Positions 5,376-5,482 of a DNA stretch of 5,482 nt are shown one piece after another. The position numbers were made by a program, and so were the translations under genes. Positions within the stretch are counted from its first letter, which is position 1. Every line of letters begins with the position of its first letter. The stretch is taken from NCBI GenBank assembly GCA_900552655.1, contig USAE01000076.1:1-5482 (forward strand), written 5' to 3'. The notes under the pieces were generated by a model, which worked only from the letters and a program-made list of their open reading frames with translations, ran no database searches and had not been told where the DNA came from. The stretch comes from an uncultured Clostridium sp. GTDB lineage: Bacteria > Bacillota > Clostridia > TANB77 > CAG-508.

Positions 5376-5482
5376 CTATACTAAATTATAACATAAAAAG
5401 ATAAACAAATAGTAAACAAAAGTTGTTTCACAGGATTTTCATAAATTTAAGTTTAAATAAAGGACCCGGTAAAGGAATAGAT

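Noticed and set aside
5428..5481. Minus-strand open frame of 17 residues (SIPLPGPLFKLKFMKIL) ending in TGA, entering from the right edge
   Set aside because: It could be the end of a convergent gene, and the bidirectional terminator would fit. However, 17 unrecognised residues are too few to support a gene, and a TTG-started plus-strand frame (5423 onward) is equally open.

Overview
The window is a strongly AT-rich stretch (GC below about one third by eye) with heavy use of AGA, ATA and AAA codons, A/G-rich Shine-Dalgarno sites and almost all genes on the plus strand. Together with a high-molecular-weight-rubredoxin-type flavoprotein, a C_GCAxxG_C_C redox protein and a CbxX/SpoVK-type AAA+ ATPase, this points to a low-GC anaerobic Firmicute of the class Clostridia. 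The species cannot be told from the sequence.

Left part (3-3366): five plus-strand genes lie close together and look like an operon or its 3' part. They encode a CbxX/CfxQ-like AAA+ ATPase whose beginning lies beyond the left edge, a small GIY-YIG nuclease-fold protein, an FMN-binding flavin reductase-like protein that lacks the rubredoxin tail of its closest recognisable relatives, a small cysteine-rich C_GCAxxG_C_C protein, and a two-domain protein joining a GNAT acetyltransferase to a DUF402 (nucleotide phosphatase-like) domain. Intergenic gaps are 1, 1, about 65 and 6 bases. No terminator is visible after the last gene.

Middle (3367-4723): a 1107-bp insertion sequence (3496-4602) with imperfect inverted ends starting TGTCACA. 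It encodes a DDE/integrase-core transposase (IS481-like) broken by one in-frame TAA, so it is probably dead. Its leader holds a promoter-like sequence and an inverted repeat arranged so that read-through RNA from the upstream genes, but not the element's own transcript, could fold over the transposase ribosome binding site. A perfect 30-bp direct repeat brackets the element, one copy on each side just outside its ends. This suggests insertion into one unit of an older short tandem duplication.

Right part (4724-5482): a 200-residue protein of unknown family built from two copies of the same helix-turn-helix-like module, with a strong ribosome binding site and a clear intrinsic terminator. The last ~105 bases hold no supportable gene. 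The best candidates for new biology are the tandem-module protein, the GNAT-DUF402 fusion and the control leader of the insertion sequence; none amounts to an obvious defence or mobile system.
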